Assembly (NCBI GenBank): GCA_937941715.1
Contig: CALDGX010000205.1
Coordinates: forward strand, 14,553 to 78,552
Direction of reading: 5' to 3'
DNA from: an uncultured Chloracidobacterium sp.
GTDB lineage: Bacteria > Acidobacteriota > Blastocatellia > Pyrinomonadales > Pyrinomonadaceae
Length of the DNA: 64,000 bases
How positions within the stretch are numbered: the stretch's first letter is position 1; each line of letters opens with the position of its first letter. The notes beneath the pieces were generated by a model. That model was not told where the DNA came from. It did no database searches and saw only the letters and a program-made list of their open reading frames with translations. Of this stretch, positions 1 to 8,278 are shown in pieces. The position numbers were made by a program, and so were the translations under genes.

Positions 1-2
1 CG

Positions 3-263
3 GATGGCTTCGTTCGTTATCCGCAGGTCCTGGTAAATATTAAGGTTAGCGAAAAGCCGCCGTTCGAATCGATCCCGGCGATCGCCGCTGCGGCAAATGC
101 GGTCGAGTCGGAACTCGAAGGCGAAGGACGACTGTTGCTTCGGTATTCAGGGACCGAGAACCTTGCCCGTGTGATGATCGAGGGCAGGGAACAGGCAAGG
201 ATCGAGGAGCAGGCTGAGCGGATCGCTACGGTCATACGTGAATCGATCGGTGTTAGCGAATAG
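3..263 (+). CDS. glmM: Phosphoglucosamine mutase, C-terminal fragment
   Basis: The reading frame is already open at the left edge and stops at 261-263, so only the last 86 residues are present. The fragment contains RYSGTEN followed by LARVMIEG, the phosphate-binding signature of the C-terminal domain of alpha-D-phosphohexomutases. The YPQVLVNIKV segment before it is typical of GlmM rather than of other phosphohexomutases. GlmM converts glucosamine-6-phosphate to glucosamine-1-phosphate for peptidoglycan and UDP-GlcNAc synthesis in the cytoplasm. aroB follows 14 bp downstream on the same strand, so the two are probably cotranscribed. The active-site serine and metal-binding loop lie outside the window and cannot be checked. 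Confidence 0.87.
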   Translation, partial: DGFVRYPQVLVNIKVSEKPPFESIPAIAAAANAVESELEGEGRLLLRYSGTENLARVMIEGREQARIEEQAERIATVIRESIGVSE

Positions 264-277
264 GCGTTTCTATTGAC

Positions 278-1438
278 ATGAGCGAGATCAGGATAGGTAT
301 CCGAACCAGCGAGGAAGAGCACCGTTACGACGTTCGTGTCGGCAGCGGAACTCTCCATCGGTGCGGAAAATGGGCCCGAAAATGTCTCGGCGGCTCGGCC
401 GGGCGGATAGTGATCGTCTCAAATGACAAGGTTTTTGGCCTATACGGTGCCACGGTCGAGACTAACCTGGCCGAGGCCGGTTTTACCGTTTCTGTATGGA
501 AGATGCGGGACGGCGAGCGTTATAAAAACCTGAGGTCGCTCGATGCGGCACTTACCGCATTTGCCGAGGCCGGCCTGACGCGGACGGACGCGGTTGTCGC
601 TTTAGGCGGCGGTGTCGTCGGGGATCTTGCCGGATTTGCGGCGTCTGTCCATCTCCGCGGAATCCCGTTTCTTCAGATCCCGACCACGCTGCTCGCAATG
701 ATCGATTCGTCGGTCGGCGGAAAGACCGGCATCAATTCGGATCATGGAAAGAACATGATCGGAGCGTTTTATCAGCCGAAGGGAGTACTGATCGACACCG
801 ACAGTCTTGCGACACTCGACAGACGTGAGATGGCGGCCGGGTTTTGCGAGGCGATAAAACAAGGGGCGATCGGCGGCAATATCCTGTTTGACGAAGTAAC
901 GAATGTGCTCGACGATTTTCCGTCGGAGCGAATGGACGACCATTTCCGCAGCCCGTTGTACCGCTCGCGGCTGGTCCAAATGATCGCTTCTCAAGTGGCA
1001 TTCAAGGCCAATGTTGTGAGCGGCGATCAACGCGAGTCTGTCACCCGACGTGACCGCCATTCGCGAAAGATCCTGAATTTTGGCCATACGCTTGCCCACG
1101 CGCTCGAAAAGGTCACCGGCTACAAATATTTCCGCCACGGCGAGGCGGTTGGCTACGGCATCATCTACGCGGCCGAACTTTCAAAAGAACTTGCGCTTAT
1201 TGACGAAAAAGTTGTAAAATTGTTGAACGATGTTGTGCATCGCTCGGGCTCATTGCCCAAACTAAACAACATCGATCCCAAGTTGGTCATTGAGGCATTT
1301 CGTTTTGACAAGAAACAGGTCGCCGGTTCGCTGCAAATGGTGCTATTGAAAGGTATTGGAAAGCCGGTGATCGTTAACGGAAGTGACATTCCGCGTTCTG
1401 CTCATTTATCTGCGCTCAAACGCCTCTTTGCCCGATAG
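278..1438 (+). CDS. aroB: 3-dehydroquinate synthase
   Basis: The 386-residue protein carries the AroB hallmarks: the NAD-binding stretch VVALGGGVVGDLAGF, the segment IPTTLLAMIDSSVGGKTGIN, the EAIKQG helix, and the zinc-binding histidines in NFGHTLAHALE and RHGEAVGYG. It converts DAHP to 3-dehydroquinate, the second step of the shikimate pathway, in the cytoplasm. Length is slightly above the usual 350-370 residues. The ATG at 278 is the first in frame and has no strong Shine-Dalgarno, which fits translation coupled to glmM just upstream. No key residue appears missing. Confidence 0.95.
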   Translation: MSEIRIGIRTSEEEHRYDVRVGSGTLHRCGKWARKCLGGSAGRIVIVSNDKVFGLYGATVETNLAEAGFTVSVWKMRDGERYKNLRSLDAALTAFAEAGLTRTDAVVALGGGVVGDLAGFAASVHLRGIPFLQIPTTLLAMIDSSVGGKTGINSDHGKNMIGAFYQPKGVLIDTDSLATLDRREMAAGFCEAIKQGAIGGNILFDEVTNVLDDFPSERMDDHFRSPLYRSRLVQMIASQVAFKANVVSGDQRESVTRRDRHSRKILNFGHTLAHALEKVTGYKYFRHGEAVGYGIIYAAELSKELALIDEKVVKLLNDVVHRSGSLPKLNNIDPKLVIEAFRFDKKQVAGSLQMVLLKGIGKPVIVNGSDIPRSAHLSALKRLFAR

Positions 1439-1481
1439 ATTCCAGCCGGACTTTCCCGGCTTTACGAGGAGTAACAATACA

Positions 1482-1889
1482 ATGAAAAACGCTTTGCAAG
1501 ACCGCTCGTCTGAGCGCGGAAGCGCGGGCGTCAAGTTCGCGATCTTTCTTGCCTTTCTTGGTTTGTTCGGACATGCGGCGTATAACTACGTCCCGGTCGC
1601 CTACGAAGCCGAGAGTCTGAAGACCGAGATGCACACTGCCGTGATGCAGGGGCTGGCTATTTCGGGCAAGTTAAGCCCGGTCGATAACGTCAAGGGCCGA
1701 ATTGAAAAGGCGATGGTTTCGAACGCGGTGCCGGCCGACGCGATATTAAACGTCACTCAGACCGGAAACATAATTCAGGCTCGCCTGTATTATGTCCGGC
1801 AGGTGCCGATCCTGCCATTTGGGATGTACACGTATAAATACGTGTTTGACCACACGGCGACCCCGACGGGATTTTTGCTTAAACAATAG
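1482..1889 (+). CDS. Small single-pass membrane protein, function unknown
   Basis: I do not recognise the family. The 135-residue protein has a charged N-terminus (about residues 1-16), one hydrophobic segment (about 17-36, FAIFLAFLGLFGHAAYNYV) and an extracytoplasmic domain of about 95 residues, an arrangement like pseudopilins or signal-anchored proteins. The ATG at 1482 is preferred over upstream in-frame starts because ACGAGGAG lies about 10 bases before it; the longer frame would overlap aroB. It follows aroB on the same strand and its stop lies 2 bp from the stop of the convergent radical SAM gene. Confidence 0.65.
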   Translation: MKNALQDRSSERGSAGVKFAIFLAFLGLFGHAAYNYVPVAYEAESLKTEMHTAVMQGLAISGKLSPVDNVKGRIEKAMVSNAVPADAILNVTQTGNIIQARLYYVRQVPILPFGMYTYKYVFDHTATPTGFLLKQ

Positions 1890-1891
1890 GT

Positions 1892-3778
1892 TCAAACTGC
1901 CGCGGCCATTGCGGTCCGGATCTTTAGCGGCTGTATTTGTATCAGACTTTCCGGAGCATCGGCGAGCCAAGTCGTCGGGCACACGCCGCATGTAGTACAT
2001 TTTTCGACAGCAGGACAGGGTAAGCTCGATTGAGATGCCCTGGCCTTTTCATGTTCGGACTTAAGAAACTCGAACGACAATCCGGAATCGACAATTGACC
2101 AGGGAAGGAATTCGTCATAGCTCCGGTCACGAGAGATATGAAAATGCGGATCGATGCCGGTTTCGCGCAACGCACGATTGATATCGCCCTTGTACCGGGC
2201 CGCGAGGTCAATGGCCTTTGCGACGCTGCGGTCGCCCGACGAGAATAGTGCCTGTTCGTGAGCGATCCGGGCCGACATATAGCGGACCTCGACATTCGGG
2301 ATCTTGCTAAGGCCCTTGCACACGTACTTTATTCGCTGCTTAAGCTCTTTTTCTTCACATATTCCGTCCCACTGCAGCGGCGTGTTCGGTTTCGGCACAA
2401 AGCCGTTGAGTGATGGGATGATCTTGCCGGCACGGCCGAATTTCTTGCCCGCCTCCAGCATTCGGTCCTTAATGCGTTCGACGAGGACGAACATCTCATC
2501 CAGGTCCTCAGTGGTCTCGGTGGGCAGACCGACCATCATATAGAGCTTTATGGTGAGCATCCCGCGGTCAAAGACCGCGCCGCAGATATCGACGATCTCG
2601 TCATTGGTCAGATTTTTGTTGATCACACGCCGCAGCCGATCACTTCCGGTCTCAGGGGCAACGGCGATCTGCTGGTCGCGTGATTCGACAAGTGCGTCCA
2701 GGAGTTCGTCTGAGATCTGATCGAGGCGCAGGCTCGAAACCGAGATCCTGTAATCCATCGCCCTCAGTTCACGAAGAATGGTCGATATTTCGGGGTGATC
2801 ACAAACCGCGGTAGAAACTAGTCCGATCTTGTTGGTCTTGTGCCGCCATTCGCGGGCCTTTGCCAGAATGTCCTTGGCAGGCACGACACGCGGCGGGTAA
2901 TAGTTGTAACCCGCCCAACAAAATCGGCATCCCTGGGAACAACCGCGTGAGATCTCGACCAACAGCCGGTCGCCCATCTCGGCACCCGGCGACCAGACCG
3001 ATGTCGACGGGCAAAAAGTGTCCTGGTTTACCAAAAACTCCGCCAGTTCGGTCTCGCCCCGCTTGAGCGCACGCCGCAGCGTTCCCTCCTTTGGATTGAC
3101 GGATGCGAGGGCCCGCCCGACACGACGCGGAACGCCTGCCACGTTTGGCAAATATTCAGCGACCGTACAATCATCGTTGTGCACGACATCGTAAAACGCC
3201 GGCACGTAAAATCCGCGGCCGATCAACGCCAGCTGCCGCAAAACGTCGTCCTTTGAACTATTCTCAAGTATCGCATCGATCAGTTGGTATGCGAGTATCT
3301 CGCCCTCGCCGACGGCGATCACGTCGGTGAAATCGGCGATCGGCTCCGGATTAAGGAACGACGCGGCACCACCCATTACGACCAGCGGGTGGCCGTCCGT
3401 ACGGTCCTTTGACCAGACCGGAACCCCCGAGAGCTGGAGCATCCGGGCCATATTCAGATAGTCGGTCTCAAATGAGATAGAAAACGCGATAACGTCGAAG
3501 CCTTTGACGTGAGATTGCGTTTCGAGCGACATCAGCGGGGCGCCTGTTTTCTCGTATTCGGCCAGTTCATCCCGATCCGGCAGGAATACCCGTTCGCAGA
3601 CGACGTCAGGGATCGCGTTAAAAAGCTCATACATCGTATGGAGGCCGAGGTTGGCCATACCTATCGAATGCGTGTTGGGATAGCAGAGTGCGATCCGGAG
3701 GGCTCCGCCGCGTTTTACGACGTAGCCTTCCTCCACGCTCAGCTTCTTTTTATAGCTTTCTATGATCCGCTTGCTCAT
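1892..3778 (-). CDS. Radical SAM protein with N-terminal B12-binding-like domain
   Basis: The 628-residue protein begins with a cobalamin-binding-like Rossmann domain (about residues 20-200, with VVMGGAASFLNPEPIADF and VGEGE) followed by a radical SAM barrel. Its cluster motif CSQGCRFC is the CxxxCxxC site for [4Fe-4S]/SAM. The C-terminus has a further cysteine cluster, CTTCGVCPTTW, which may hold another metal or cluster. The order matches the widespread uncharacterised radical SAM family often fused to, or next to, a DUF2344 domain; that partner is not seen here. Substrate unknown; probably cytoplasmic. The stop almost abuts the convergent gene at 1889. Confidence 0.82.
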   Translation of the reverse strand: MSKRIIESYKKKLSVEEGYVVKRGGALRIALCYPNTHSIGMANLGLHTMYELFNAIPDVVCERVFLPDRDELAEYEKTGAPLMSLETQSHVKGFDVIAFSISFETDYLNMARMLQLSGVPVWSKDRTDGHPLVVMGGAASFLNPEPIADFTDVIAVGEGEILAYQLIDAILENSSKDDVLRQLALIGRGFYVPAFYDVVHNDDCTVAEYLPNVAGVPRRVGRALASVNPKEGTLRRALKRGETELAEFLVNQDTFCPSTSVWSPGAEMGDRLLVEISRGCSQGCRFCWAGYNYYPPRVVPAKDILAKAREWRHKTNKIGLVSTAVCDHPEISTILRELRAMDYRISVSSLRLDQISDELLDALVESRDQQIAVAPETGSDRLRRVINKNLTNDEIVDICGAVFDRGMLTIKLYMMVGLPTETTEDLDEMFVLVERIKDRMLEAGKKFGRAGKIIPSLNGFVPKPNTPLQWDGICEEKELKQRIKYVCKGLSKIPNVEVRYMSARIAHEQALFSSGDRSVAKAIDLAARYKGDINRALRETGIDPHFHISRDRSYDEFLPWSIVDSGLSFEFLKSEHEKARASQSSLPCPAVEKCTTCGVCPTTWLADAPESLIQIQPLKIRTAMAAAV

Positions 3779-3830
3779 ATGGTCAAACTTAAACGATAAC
3801 AGAACGGCCTATTGCTGCCAATACAAAATT

Positions 3831-3859
3831 GCGGACGCCGACCGATGATCAACGTCCGC
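3831..3859 (-). terminator. Probable intrinsic terminator of the VWFA gene
   Basis: A perfect 7-bp GC-rich stem (GCGGACG at 3831-3837 with CGTCCGC at 3853-3859) lies 24 bp past the stop of the minus-strand gene at 3883. Read on the minus strand it is followed by AATTTTGTATT. The loop is long (15 nt), so strength is uncertain. Confidence 0.45.
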
Positions 3860-3882
3860 TATGATCTGCTGGTACCGTAGTA

Positions 3883-5154
3883 TCAGTTCTTTTTCTTGTC
3901 TTTTTCAGGCTTTCCGCCGCCCGGAGTGACGTAGTATGGCCGATGCTGTACCTGGTAAACCTTGTCATCGTATACTCCGTCACCGTCAACATCGACTTTG
4001 ACCTCGATCTTCGATCTGGTGCCCGGAGCTTTCTTTTCAGCGAGGTCGTAAGTCAGGCTGTACTGACTTCGCATAAGAGCATTGATCGACTGCAAATAGC
4101 CCGGGACCTCGCCCTCGAAAGTCATGGGAAAGTGCCTGCCGCCGGATTCTCGGGCAAGAGTGTTCATGATGTTCTGAGCCATCAGGAACGTCAATCGCCC
4201 GGGGCCGCCCGAGATATCGTCAGTCGCACCGAGGCGGTTCTCATACATTTTAAAGAACAGATTTCCGGTACTGATGATGTAGATCGGGACGCCAGCTTCC
4301 TGAATGATCCTGCGGGCCTCGTCGTATCCGATCTTCGAAAACGTGTCTATCCCGGAAGCAACCAGGATGATCGCTTTCCGCTTGGATCTGACCGCGACCA
4401 TTCCGGCGTAGTCGGACTTTTCTTCCTTTGAGTTCTCAAGGACAACCGAATCGGCGCGTCCGCCAACGAGAGCCAGTTTGAGGGCGTCGAACATCGCGTT
4501 TTCGCGAAATGCCGGACGATTGCGAAGCAAAAGGTCGATAGTCGCGCGAATACGGGCCGGATCGTTTGTGAAGTCCGTGATCGGTGTCGGCCGCAGGTCA
4601 TAAGCGATGACAGACGCGTAATCGTTCGGCGGTTTGATAAAGCCCGTCATAAATTGAGCAACGGGCCGGATCACTTCAAAAGTGCCGGGGTCGAAGCGGC
4701 CGCCGGCGGCCGAACCGAGCACCTCGGTCCACTTGCTGTATTCGACCACGAGCGTGACGGTGATCGGAGCATCAGGTGTCGCAAAACTCGAAATGTTCTG
4801 CTTTACGCCGTTCTCGAAGATCGCAAAATTGGCTTTATTAAGTCCGCTGATGATCTGTCCGGTCTTCTTATTGACCACAACGGCGTCGACCGCAACGACG
4901 TTCGTCTCGACCTTTTCAACAGTGTCGTCGATGATGGCGTTCTTTTCCTCTTCCCGGAGTTTGCGTTCTTCTTCGAGCTTTTTCAGTTCTTCTTCGGTCG
5001 GCGGCGTGGGCCGAGTGTTCTTTTTACCGCTTCCGGTGTTGGTGTCGGGCTTTTGCGGACGCGACTGTGCCCAAATATCGACACCCATCGCAGAGATGAG
5101 TACCGACAGGATCAAAGGGTAAGCGAAAACATACCTTGAAAGCGGATTTTTCAT
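3883..5154 (-). CDS. Secreted VWFA-related protein of Acidobacteria type
   Basis: The 423-residue protein has a signal peptide (about 1-30), a highly charged Lys/Glu-rich stretch rich in EEELKKLEEERK (about 45-75), then a VWFA-like domain. The VVAVDAVVVNKKTGQIISGL opening and the segments FAIFENGVKQNISSF, LVVEYS and IILVASGIDTF match the VWFA-related domain common in Acidobacteria (TIGR03436-like). The canonical MIDAS DxSxS is replaced by EYSKW, so metal binding may be altered. The tail is lysine-rich. The ATG at 5154 is preferred to a GTG three codons earlier. Likely exported; exact role unknown. Confidence 0.78.
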   Translation of the reverse strand: MKNPLSRYVFAYPLILSVLISAMGVDIWAQSRPQKPDTNTGSGKKNTRPTPPTEEELKKLEEERKLREEEKNAIIDDTVEKVETNVVAVDAVVVNKKTGQIISGLNKANFAIFENGVKQNISSFATPDAPITVTLVVEYSKWTEVLGSAAGGRFDPGTFEVIRPVAQFMTGFIKPPNDYASVIAYDLRPTPITDFTNDPARIRATIDLLLRNRPAFRENAMFDALKLALVGGRADSVVLENSKEEKSDYAGMVAVRSKRKAIILVASGIDTFSKIGYDEARRIIQEAGVPIYIISTGNLFFKMYENRLGATDDISGGPGRLTFLMAQNIMNTLARESGGRHFPMTFEGEVPGYLQSINALMRSQYSLTYDLAEKKAPGTRSKIEVKVDVDGDGVYDDKVYQVQHRPYYVTPGGGKPEKDKKKN

Positions 5155-5256
5155 ATAATACACAGTTAAGATGCCCGAAACTATTTAGATACCGATTGTC
5201 CGCTTTTGGTTGGTCTAAATCAAGGTTATTTAGTTGCCGACGGCATTTAAGCTGAA

Positions 5257-5292
5257 CAAAGGCCGCTCGCGAACGAGCAGCCTTTGTTTTTT
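5257..5292. terminator. Strong hairpin with T-run between two minus-strand genes
   Basis: CAAAGGCCGCTCG (5257-5269) pairs with CGAGCAGCCTTTG (5274-5286) across a CGAA loop with one mismatch. The plus strand then has TTTTTT (5287-5292). Both flanking genes are on the minus strand, where the downstream side reads TTCAGCTTAAAT, so it probably ends the gene at 5320 but would work better on the plus strand. Confidence 0.6.
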
Positions 5293-5319
5293 AAGCGAAA
5301 TTGACCCTGAAGCCAGGGA

Positions 5320-6159
5320 TCATTGACGGCAAACGCGGTACGCAGCATTGTAAGTTGTGCTCTGCGGAAAGTTCGCTATTCCCTCAAAACATGCACCGCT
5401 TGTAGCGAATCCGTTAAATTCGACTTCGGTTCCGGTGCCGCCGTCGATCGTGAAATGGAGCGACTTGTTCTGCAAAGTGTTCTGATCCCAGAATCCGAAA
5501 TAGTTCGAATACCCGGTCACCGTCAGCGTGCCGCCCAGATTAAGGTCAAGAGACAGGCCCGTCTGAACCGAACCCGGTGACATCTCGCACTCATAATATG
5601 AAGTCAGGCCGCGGCCGGAGCATGACGAGACGAGAAAGGTGCCGGACGAAACGACGTTATCCGGATACGTGAGCGTCGGTGAAAATGGACGCATGTTGTT
5701 GCCCGGATTGACCTCGTTGCCGCTGGTCGTTGACACGGTCGATACGAACGATGGAGCGGTCGTCGAAACCTGAAATTCGAAGTTGAACCTTACGTATTTC
5801 GTCTGATTCTGGCTTATGTTGCCAAAATTGCAAACGATCTTATTCGAAACGACGCTGCACGTGCCGCCGCTTGCCTGAATACCGGTGAGTTTCCCAAGTA
5901 TGTATCGCGTGGGGCTGGTATTGGTCAGCGGAAACTCGACGGTCATCGTTACGCCGGTCGCAGTCTGATTGCCGATGTTCTTCACACGGCTGGTGTATTG
6001 ATATGGCGACTCGACAAGCGGCGACGAGTTTCCCTGCCAGGTCATGACCTCAAGATTTGGCGGCTGCGGCGGAGCGGCAACTGCTGAAATCGATCCGAAA
6101 GCGACGATCGCTGACATTAAGGAAAGAGCGAAAATGCTCCGTGAGACTAAGTTCTTCAT
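5320..6159 (-). CDS. Exported protein with DUF11-like repeat domain
   Basis: The 279-residue protein has a clear signal peptide (about 1-29, ending AVAA). The mature part starts with a domain like the conserved DUF11/CARDB fold: LEVMTWQGNSSPLVESPYQY, VKNIGNQTATGVTMTVEFP and NQTKYVRFNFEF are typical of extracellular beta-sandwich repeats. The C-terminal half has paired cysteines (SCSGRGLTSYYEC and SGACFEG) suggesting disulphides. AGGAG lies 7 bases before the ATG at 6159. Function unknown; probably secreted or surface bound. Divergent from the aminopeptidase gene at 6429. Confidence 0.65.
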   Translation of the reverse strand: MKNLVSRSIFALSLMSAIVAFGSISAVAAPPQPPNLEVMTWQGNSSPLVESPYQYTSRVKNIGNQTATGVTMTVEFPLTNTSPTRYILGKLTGIQASGGTCSVVSNKIVCNFGNISQNQTKYVRFNFEFQVSTTAPSFVSTVSTTSGNEVNPGNNMRPFSPTLTYPDNVVSSGTFLVSSCSGRGLTSYYECEMSPGSVQTGLSLDLNLGGTLTVTGYSNYFGFWDQNTLQNKSLHFTIDGGTGTEVEFNGFATSGACFEGIANFPQSTTYNAAYRVCRQ

Positions 6160-6428
6160 TATTTTCTCCTGTAAGTTTTCTAGTTGAACACAAGATCACG
6201 CGTGTCCTGTACTTGTGAGAACGCAGGGATAGAAAGAAGCTTGCAACCAAATTGCAAAAAAATGTAACCTTCGTCATATCAATACTTAAGCGGCGGCGAC
6301 GATCGTGTTTTTGCCCCGATGCTCGACAACGCGTCGGTAATTTCATACAGTTTCGAAAGACCCTTGAACCAATATATAAGTGTTTCCGAGGCCCCTCGGG
6401 CGTTCGTATGCGATCGGTGGACGATGAT

Positions 6429-8111
6429 ATGAAAGATTTTTTTGATCACACGAAGCGAAATTTCCGCGCATATTTTGCGGCATTTGCGAGTCTTATTGTG
6501 TTGGCTTCTGCCGCGGCCCAAGTGTCGGCCCAGCCCAAACCGGTTACTCGCCAGGAAACAATGCGCGGTTCCGTCACACCCGAACGCGAATGGTGGGATG
6601 TCATGCATTACGATCTTTCGGTGCAGTTTCTGCCCGATACACGGATGATAAAAGGGTCAAACGTCATTACCTTTAAGGTACTCAAGCCGGGAAACAAAAT
6701 GCAGATCGACCTTCAGACGCCGCTTGCGATCACCCGTGCGGCATTTGGCGGCGAGTCGCTGAAATTCGAACGAGAAGGCAATGTTTACTGGCTCTATTTT
6801 GCAAATGAATTGAAAGCAGGTGCTGAGGCACGTGTGGAGATCGCATATGAGGGCAGGCCCACAGCGAGCACAAACCCGCCGTGGAGCGGCGGCGTGACCT
6901 GGGGCCGCGACGACCTCGGCGATCATTACATTACGACCACGTGTCAGGGCATCGGGGCGAGCATTTGGTGGCCGAACAAGGATATCGGATACGACGAGCC
7001 GGATCGGGGTATGAAGATCAACATCACAGTTCCCGAAGACCTTTCGGCGGTCTCAAACGGCCGCTTAAAAGGAGTAGATCATGACATCAAGAATAAGACC
7101 AAGACCTTTCATTGGCAGGTCGTTAATCCGATAAATAACTACGGCGTCAACGCAAATATTGGCAAGTACGTCACGTGGTCGGAGAAATACCTCGGCCTTG
7201 GCGGGCCGCTGGATGTGAGCTACTGGGTGCTCGCACATCAGAAAGCGGCGGCAATGAAACAATTCAGGGAAGTCCCGCGAATGCTCAAGGCCTTTGAGTT
7301 TTGGTTTGGTAAATATCCCTGGTATGAAGACGGCTACAAACTCGTGTCAGTCTCGTATGCGGGAATGGAGCATCAGAGTTCGGTGACCTACGGCAACTGG
7401 TTCCGCAATGGATATCGCGGCCGCGACGTCAGTTTTACCGGCATTGGCTACAAATTTGACTTTATTATTGTCCACGAATCGGGTCATGAGTGGTTTGGCA
7501 ATAACATTTCGATGAAGGACGCCGCTGATATGTGGATCCACGAAGGTTTTACTAACTACTCGGAAAATCTGTTCGTCGAGTATTACTGGGGCAAGAAGAG
7601 CGGCGAAGATTATGTGATCGGTAGCAGGCGTAATATCCGAAACGATTCGCCCATCATCGGCACCTACGGAGCCAACCGCGAGGGTTCAGGCGACATGTAT
7701 TACAAGGGCGGTAATCTTCTTCATACGATACGACAGATCGTGGGTGACGACGCCAAATGGCGCTCGATCCTGCAAGGGCTGAACCGGGATTTTTGGCACC
7801 AGACCGTCACGACACAACAGGTCGAATCCTACGTTTCGCAGCGTGCCGGCGTGGATCTCAGCAAGGTGTTTGATCAGTACCTTCGCGGGACACGGATACC
7901 GCTGCTGCAGTATAGGATCGATGGCGCCAAATTGTCGTTCAAATACGACCGTGTGATCGACGGTTTCGCGATGCCGATCAGGATCACTGTCAACGGCAAA
8001 GAAAGTGTGATCGTACCTAACTCTGCGATGCAGACAATGTCATTTCCGGCCGAAATCACGTCCGTCGAGGTCAACCGTAATTATCTGGTCGACGCGGAAT
8101 TGCTTAAGTGA
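6429..8111 (+). CDS. Secreted M1-family metallopeptidase
   Basis: The 560-residue protein has a signal peptide (about 1-36, ending VSAQ), an N-terminal beta domain and a thermolysin-like domain. The zinc site HESGHEWFGN followed 18 residues later by the glutamate of WIHEGF fits HExxH-x18-E. The exopeptidase GAMEN motif appears as AGMEH, still supplying the glutamate that binds the substrate N-terminus in family M1. It probably trims peptides from the N-terminus outside the cytoplasm. The start at 6429 follows GGTGGA about 7 bases upstream and leaves a proper signal peptide; in-frame starts at 6408 and further upstream would add unrelated residues. The long C-terminal domain of classical M1 enzymes is absent. 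Confidence 0.88.
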   Translation: MKDFFDHTKRNFRAYFAAFASLIVLASAAAQVSAQPKPVTRQETMRGSVTPEREWWDVMHYDLSVQFLPDTRMIKGSNVITFKVLKPGNKMQIDLQTPLAITRAAFGGESLKFEREGNVYWLYFANELKAGAEARVEIAYEGRPTASTNPPWSGGVTWGRDDLGDHYITTTCQGIGASIWWPNKDIGYDEPDRGMKINITVPEDLSAVSNGRLKGVDHDIKNKTKTFHWQVVNPINNYGVNANIGKYVTWSEKYLGLGGPLDVSYWVLAHQKAAAMKQFREVPRMLKAFEFWFGKYPWYEDGYKLVSVSYAGMEHQSSVTYGNWFRNGYRGRDVSFTGIGYKFDFIIVHESGHEWFGNNISMKDAADMWIHEGFTNYSENLFVEYYWGKKSGEDYVIGSRRNIRNDSPIIGTYGANREGSGDMYYKGGNLLHTIRQIVGDDAKWRSILQGLNRDFWHQTVTTQQVESYVSQRAGVDLSKVFDQYLRGTRIPLLQYRIDGAKLSFKYDRVIDGFAMPIRITVNGKESVIVPNSAMQTMSFPAEITSVEVNRNYLVDAELLK

Positions 8112-8121
8112 CCTGACGTTG

Positions 8122-8150
8122 TTGACCCTCACGGTTTGAAAATATACACT
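8122..8150 (+). promoter_or_regulatory. Candidate promoter of metH
   Basis: TTGACC (8122-8127) and TACACT (8145-8150) are separated by 17 bp and resemble sigma-70 elements. Transcription would start around 8155-8157, just ahead of the riboswitch core at 8161. Confidence 0.4.
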
Positions 8151-8151
8151 T

Positions 8152-8219
8152 CTCTTTTGATAAGTGGTGAGTTATTGCGACTTGCGGCCACTTAAAATAA
8201 ACCGCTAAACAGCAAAGAG
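8152..8219 (+). ncRNA. SAM-II (SAM-alpha) riboswitch
   Basis: The core 8161-8209 shows the SAM-II pattern: GTGGTGA, then CTTGCGGCCACTTAAA, ending in CGCTAAA. Two crossing helices make the H-type pseudoknot: TAAGTGG (8161-8167) pairs perfectly with CCACTTA (8188-8194), and GCGG (8184-8187) pairs with CCGC (8202-8205). An additional outer stem CTCTTT (8152-8157) with AAAGAG (8214-8219) can enclose the aptamer. SAM-II binds S-adenosylmethionine and usually lowers expression of methionine or SAM genes; placement before metH agrees. The motif was recognised by eye, not by covariance search. Confidence 0.85.
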
Positions 8220-8242
8220 TAGCAGCTAATGACCTTACGGAG

Positions 8243-8271
8243 ACTCTATGCTTGTTCGGCATGGAGTTTTT
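8243..8271 (+). terminator. Attenuator-type terminator in the metH leader
   Basis: ACTCTATGC (8243-8251) pairs with GCATGGAGT (8259-8267) across a 7-nt loop, followed by a T-run to 8271, immediately before the metH ATG at 8279. The left arm can instead pair with GCAAAGAGT (8212-8220; 8 of 9 pairs), the segment directly after the riboswitch. The hairpin also covers the only GGAG near the metH start. This arrangement suggests SAM-controlled termination. Confidence 0.65.
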
Positions 8272-8278
8272 GATTTGT

